The translations under genes were made by a program, and so were the position numbers. The notes beneath the pieces are model-generated. The model searched no databases. It was not told the DNA's origin and saw only the letters and a program-made list of their open reading frames with translations. From assembly GCA_050084515.1 (NCBI GenBank), contig CM114272.1, positions 12,958,001-13,022,000 on the forward strand: 64,000 nucleotides of DNA, given 5' to 3'. This DNA is from Blasia pusilla (taxonomy: Eukaryota; Marchantiophyta; Marchantiopsida; Blasiales). Each line of letters begins with the position of its first letter. The stretch's first letter is position 1. This document shows positions 60,829 to 64,000 of this stretch, piece by piece.

Positions 60829-61745
60829 TTACTTCAACTTTAAGTTCAGACACAACATATGCCACTCTTTGGAACAACCATCATACACCAAAATGGTGGT
60901 TGCGCCCCTTGCAAACCCACACAACATACACCTCAAGCCTGCAAATACCACTACCCAACTCAGATCCACTCTCCTATCCACATTAAGAAGATGATATGGT
61001 GCACAATTGCGCACATAATCCTTCCAAACCATAGCATCATATCCCTCCAACATTAGGACTCCAATCCGTAACACCTTGCGCACGTGCAATATTGTGCGTC
61101 ATGAAGTGATATGTAGCATAGTGGGTGCCGTGTGTTGTAAATACACATAATCTCTGGGATGGAATCTTCTAATCTCAGTACAATAACCTCCTTCATGAAT
61201 GATTGCATAATTGAATGTATTCCTATGTTGAGCAAGAGCTAAGTTCTCAAATGTCATGGGCATAACTTTATGAAAAATCTCCACCATATGAAAACATGCT
61301 TAAACCCACACATCCGGGTCATGAAGATCCAATACCTTCTCCATTTTATGTTCAATACTTGCAAGTAAATTTGGCTCTCTTCCGTAGAGCAAAAAGTATG
61401 GTGAAAACGACGCCAAGGATGCGTGAAGCGATATCCCATAGTCAACCATGGAAAATGTCCTCGTTGCAAGTCATACTTGCGTAATCCTCTCTTCATTTTT
61501 TGTACTACTCTCTTTGCCAATCCATCTATGTAAGGATAATCTTTGTATATGATTCAATGATCTATCAATGCCTAATCACACAAGGCTTGATAGTCAATAC
61601 CTACGCCAATGCACCAAAATGACTAAGAATAGGATGCAGAAATGTGTAAGCTGCTCCTCTAGATTTTTCTGCCCGCTAGAGCCGACCCTATGTGCAATAA
61701 ATGCTTGCACGATAGCTCTTATGTGTTTTGGGAAATATAAATGTT
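60829..61745 (-). pseudogene. Integrase-PHD fragment of a third methyltransferase-family element
   Basis: Minus-strand frames parallel 36250-35266: LTHFCILFLVI (for YTFLDRVLSH), a 'gatcattgaatcata' block for the second half of the core, RVVQKMKRGLRKYDLQ, FHKVMPMTFENLALAQHR, DYVRNCAPYHLLNVDRRVDLS, and finally CMLCGFARGATTILV followed by YDGC and WHMLC. One PHD Cys is Tyr and the last Cys pair is lost. No methyltransferase remains because the neighbouring gypsy element cuts in at about 61745-61830. Confidence 0.75.
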
Positions 61746-61829
61746 GTTCCCACATACCCTCCTACATTTCCCCCAACTATAATAAAATGCAAGAAGACAA
61801 ACAAAGTGGCCTCTCTTGCTCAAATAATA

Positions 61830-63400
61830 AATATACTCTCTTGGAATTGGTTGCGGGAATTCAAAGCCATAGTTAATGTCCACGAGGAATTTGTATCCCT
61901 TTACGATAGATTTGGACAATGGGAACAAGTTCCCTTGCTGAGGGCGCCTAAAACCGTAGAGGATCCTAAAGCCATGGCCCTGCAATTTGGTGAAGCGCGA
62001 GTAACCCACCAGGTTTGCTCCGCGCATCAGTCTGACAAACTCCTAAAAACTTCCGATGAGGCTTGGACAATTTTGTTGTTACAAGCCCCTATAGAATCTG
62101 AATGCCCTCATTTAAAACTGGAAGACGCCCCGCTTTATCCCGATATGCAGGCCTTGCTAGAGCGATACGCTGATTTAATGCCCAAAAACCTCCCGCCTGA
62201 ATTGCCGCCTAGGCGCGCGCTTGATCACAAGATTGAGATTCAGCCAGCGCGGATATCCCTAGCATGGGGCGAGGTCTCCGCATGACGTGCACCGAGATGG
62301 AAGAACTCAAAGCCCAGCTGAATGATCTATTGAACAAGAATCACATTCAACCCAGTGTGTCGCCATATGCTGCCCCAATTCTGTTTGTGGCGAAGAAGGA
62401 TGGGACGCTTAGGATGTGTGGCGATTATCGCGCTCTCAACAAGGTGACTTTCAAGAACCACTATCCACTCCTGCTCATGGACGAGACTATGGATAGGCTT
62501 GCCACAGGCAGGTTCTTCACAAAACTTGATCTCACATGGGGCTACCACCAGATTTGTATCGCTGAAGGAGATCAGAACTCGGTATGGTCTTTACGAGTAT
62601 GTGGTGTTACCCTTCGGCTTAACCAACGCCCCCGCCACGTTTTGCACGCTCATGAACAATGTGTTTAGGGATTTGTTGGATGTATGGGTGATTGTCTACT
62701 TGGATGATATCATATTGTTCTCCCCAACTTGGGCTCAACATCTCTTGGATGTCGAAGAGGTTATGAGAAGACTTCGAAAGGAAAAACTGTATGTCAAGAA
62801 GAGCAAGTGCTCTTTCGGACAGCACAATGTAGTATTTTTAGAGTGTCTCATAGATGAGGACGACGTTCACCCAAATCACGCCAAGATTCGAACGTTGATT
62901 GAGTGGCCCCAACCCCGAAACGTGCCTGAGTTGCGGTCATTTCTAGGTTTAGCAACTTTTTTTCATCAACATGTGAACATGTTTTCCATAATAGTGGGCC
63001 CACTCCATGAACTCACCAAGAAGAATGCGGCGTTCCGCTGGACGCATGAACGGGACCGAGCGTTTCTCCAATTGAAACAGGTCCTTAGCACCGAACCTGT
63101 GTTGGTGCTGCCCAAGTTAGGTGAACCTTGTGAGATTCACACGGACGCGTCAAACCTGGAGATTGGCGGAGTGTTGATGCAAAACGGCCGTCCCGTTGCC
63201 TATGAATCACACAAACTCAGCGAAGTGGAAGTTCGTTGGGCCGCCCATGAGAAGGAGATGTATGCAGTTATCTATTGCTTGAAGCGATGGCAACATTACT
63301 TATTTCCGACCAAGTCACCATTGTTACTGATAACATTGCCAACACTTACTTCCAAACCAAGCCGCGACTCTCTCCGAAACAGGTTCGTTGGAAACTAGAA
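61830..63400 (+). pseudogene. Gypsy reverse transcriptase and RNase H
   Basis: Motifs: LLERYADLMPKNLPPELPP and LDHKIEIQP (62150-62240), a frame change, AAPILFVAKKDGTLRMCGDY with RALNKVT, RFFTKLDLTWGYHQI, a further frame change near 62550, YEYVVLPFGLTNAPATF, VIVYLDDIILFSP with the intact Y-L-D-D (about 62690-62710), LRSFLGLATFFHQHV, and RNase H HTDASNLEIGGVLMQ with EKEMYAVIYCLKRWQHYL. Three frame changes break the reading frame. The histidine and aspartate of RNase H are present. Confidence 0.85.
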
Positions 63401-63433
63401 CTCTGGCGGTTTCATGTAATCTGGCGCTACAAG

Positions 63434-63461
63434 AAAGGCAAGGAACATGTTCCTTGCCTTT
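63434..63461. repeat. Perfect 28-bp palindrome
   Basis: 14-bp half-sites (AAAGGCAAGGAACA and its complement) with no spacer. It lies in the RNase H to integrase linker where a normal gypsy reads LADALSR, and it adjoins the left arm of a 27-bp inverted repeat. Confidence 0.9.
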
Positions 63462-63604
63462 CCCGGGCGCCATTAGCCGCCACTCAGTGGCTTGCTGATC
63501 TCCCTCGGTGGCGCTGCGAATCCAATCGAGTAGATCTTGTTCCACAGGCCGAGACACCAGCAGGTTAACTTTGCGGCTGAGTGGCGGCTAATGGCGCCCG
63601 GGAA
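63461..63604. repeat. 27-bp perfect inverted repeat flanking a 90-bp segment
   Basis: Arms at 63461-63487 and 63578-63604 (tcccgggcgcc... and ...ggcgcccggga). The left arm is in the pol frame (SRAPLAATQ); the right arm reads backwards. The arrangement fits a small inversion or template-switch duplication during reverse transcription. Confidence 0.9.
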
Positions 63605-63881
63605 CAGCAAGGTCAAAAAGTTAGAGTGTCACAATAGGCTTTGGATGTTTAAACAAGACAGGATATATGTGCCGGCCGGCGAGCTTAGAACGCAGATTTT
63701 GGTAGAATGTCATGATTGTGAGCTTGCCGCCCATGGAGGTAGAGAGCGGACGCTTGAACGCGTGAACCAGGTTGTGGAACAAGGCTTGCGCAACTATATT
63801 GTTGGCGATCAAACAGATTGGGTGAACCATCTAACTTTGCTGGAATTTGCCTACAACTCTAGCCGCCACTTCGCCACATGA
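63605..63881 (+). pseudogene. Integrase remnant with core deletion
   Basis: The frame reads ILVECHDCELAAHGGRERTLE (zinc-domain His pair), then jumps to VEQGLRNYIVGDQTDWVNHL and LLEFAYN, which belong to the far side of the catalytic core. The segment with the two Asp residues is absent, so about 100 residues are deleted. Confidence 0.75.
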
Positions 63882-64000
63882 TTAGCTCCATTTTTGGTGG
63901 TCTATTGTGGCTGCCATCCGCCGCTAACGCCCTTAGCTTTGTCCATGTGGAATGAGGAAGAACGACCTAGGGCGACTAGCCAAGCCCAAAGTCGATGAGT

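Larger units (their letters stand above)
61800..64000 (+). mobile_element. Third Ty3/gypsy element, 5' truncated and running off the window
   Basis: Plus-strand pol: protease end (ILSWNWLREFKAIV), RT, RNase H, a fragment of integrase, and 'LLEFAYNSSRH', the typical integrase core end, near 63840. It butts against the inverted integrase-PHD fragment on the left. It is the least decayed pol in the window, with long open frames and an intact RT active site. Confidence 0.85.

Overview
The window looks like nuclear DNA of a land plant or a close streptophyte relative. The evidence is a two-exon nuclear gene for the plastid ribosomal protein PSRP5 (bL38c), plant-type Ty3/gypsy and Helitron elements, and an interstitial tract of the plant telomere repeat CCCTAAA. 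Intergenic DNA is AT-rich and dominated by decayed mobile elements. I cannot name the species. A bryophyte or other non-angiosperm is a guess only.

Only two genes look intact: PSRP5 on the minus strand (29309-29946, one 251-bp intron) and a single-exon gene for a 196-residue protein with three predicted membrane segments and unknown function (52697-53287, plus). Behind PSRP5, on the same strand, lie fragments of a 5'-truncated DNA polymerase eta gene (about 25020-28560) with an in-frame stop.

Mobile DNA, left to right: a ~1-kb LTR-like repeat (960-1930, again at 31440-32450 and 50600-51580); a badly decayed copy of a methyltransferase-carrying gypsy element (2580-5000); a decayed Helitron (5630-10870) whose N-terminal segment is inverted; fragments of a conserved ORF at 17030-18140; a foldback at 23329-23760; the best copy of the methyltransferase element (35266-41150); a chromodomain gypsy element with both LTRs (42415-48338) that has lost its polymerase active site; a PIF1-like helicase relic (58880-59960); a third methyltransferase-family fragment (60396-61745); and a third gypsy element that runs off the right edge (61800-64000).

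The most interesting feature is the element at 35266-41150. Its pieces are gag with a CCHC knuckle, an aspartic protease, a C5 cytosine DNA methyltransferase of DNMT3/DRM-like type in one frame with the start of reverse transcriptase, and an integrase ending in a complete C4HC3 PHD finger. A gypsy element that carried both a DNA-methylation writer and a histone-reading module would be unusual. The older copy at 2580-5000 keeps protease, methyltransferase and RT in one orientation and the same order, so the arrangement is not an assembly accident. In the main copy the methyltransferase-RT block is inverted relative to gag-protease and integrase, and one junction carries four perfect CCCTAAA units.
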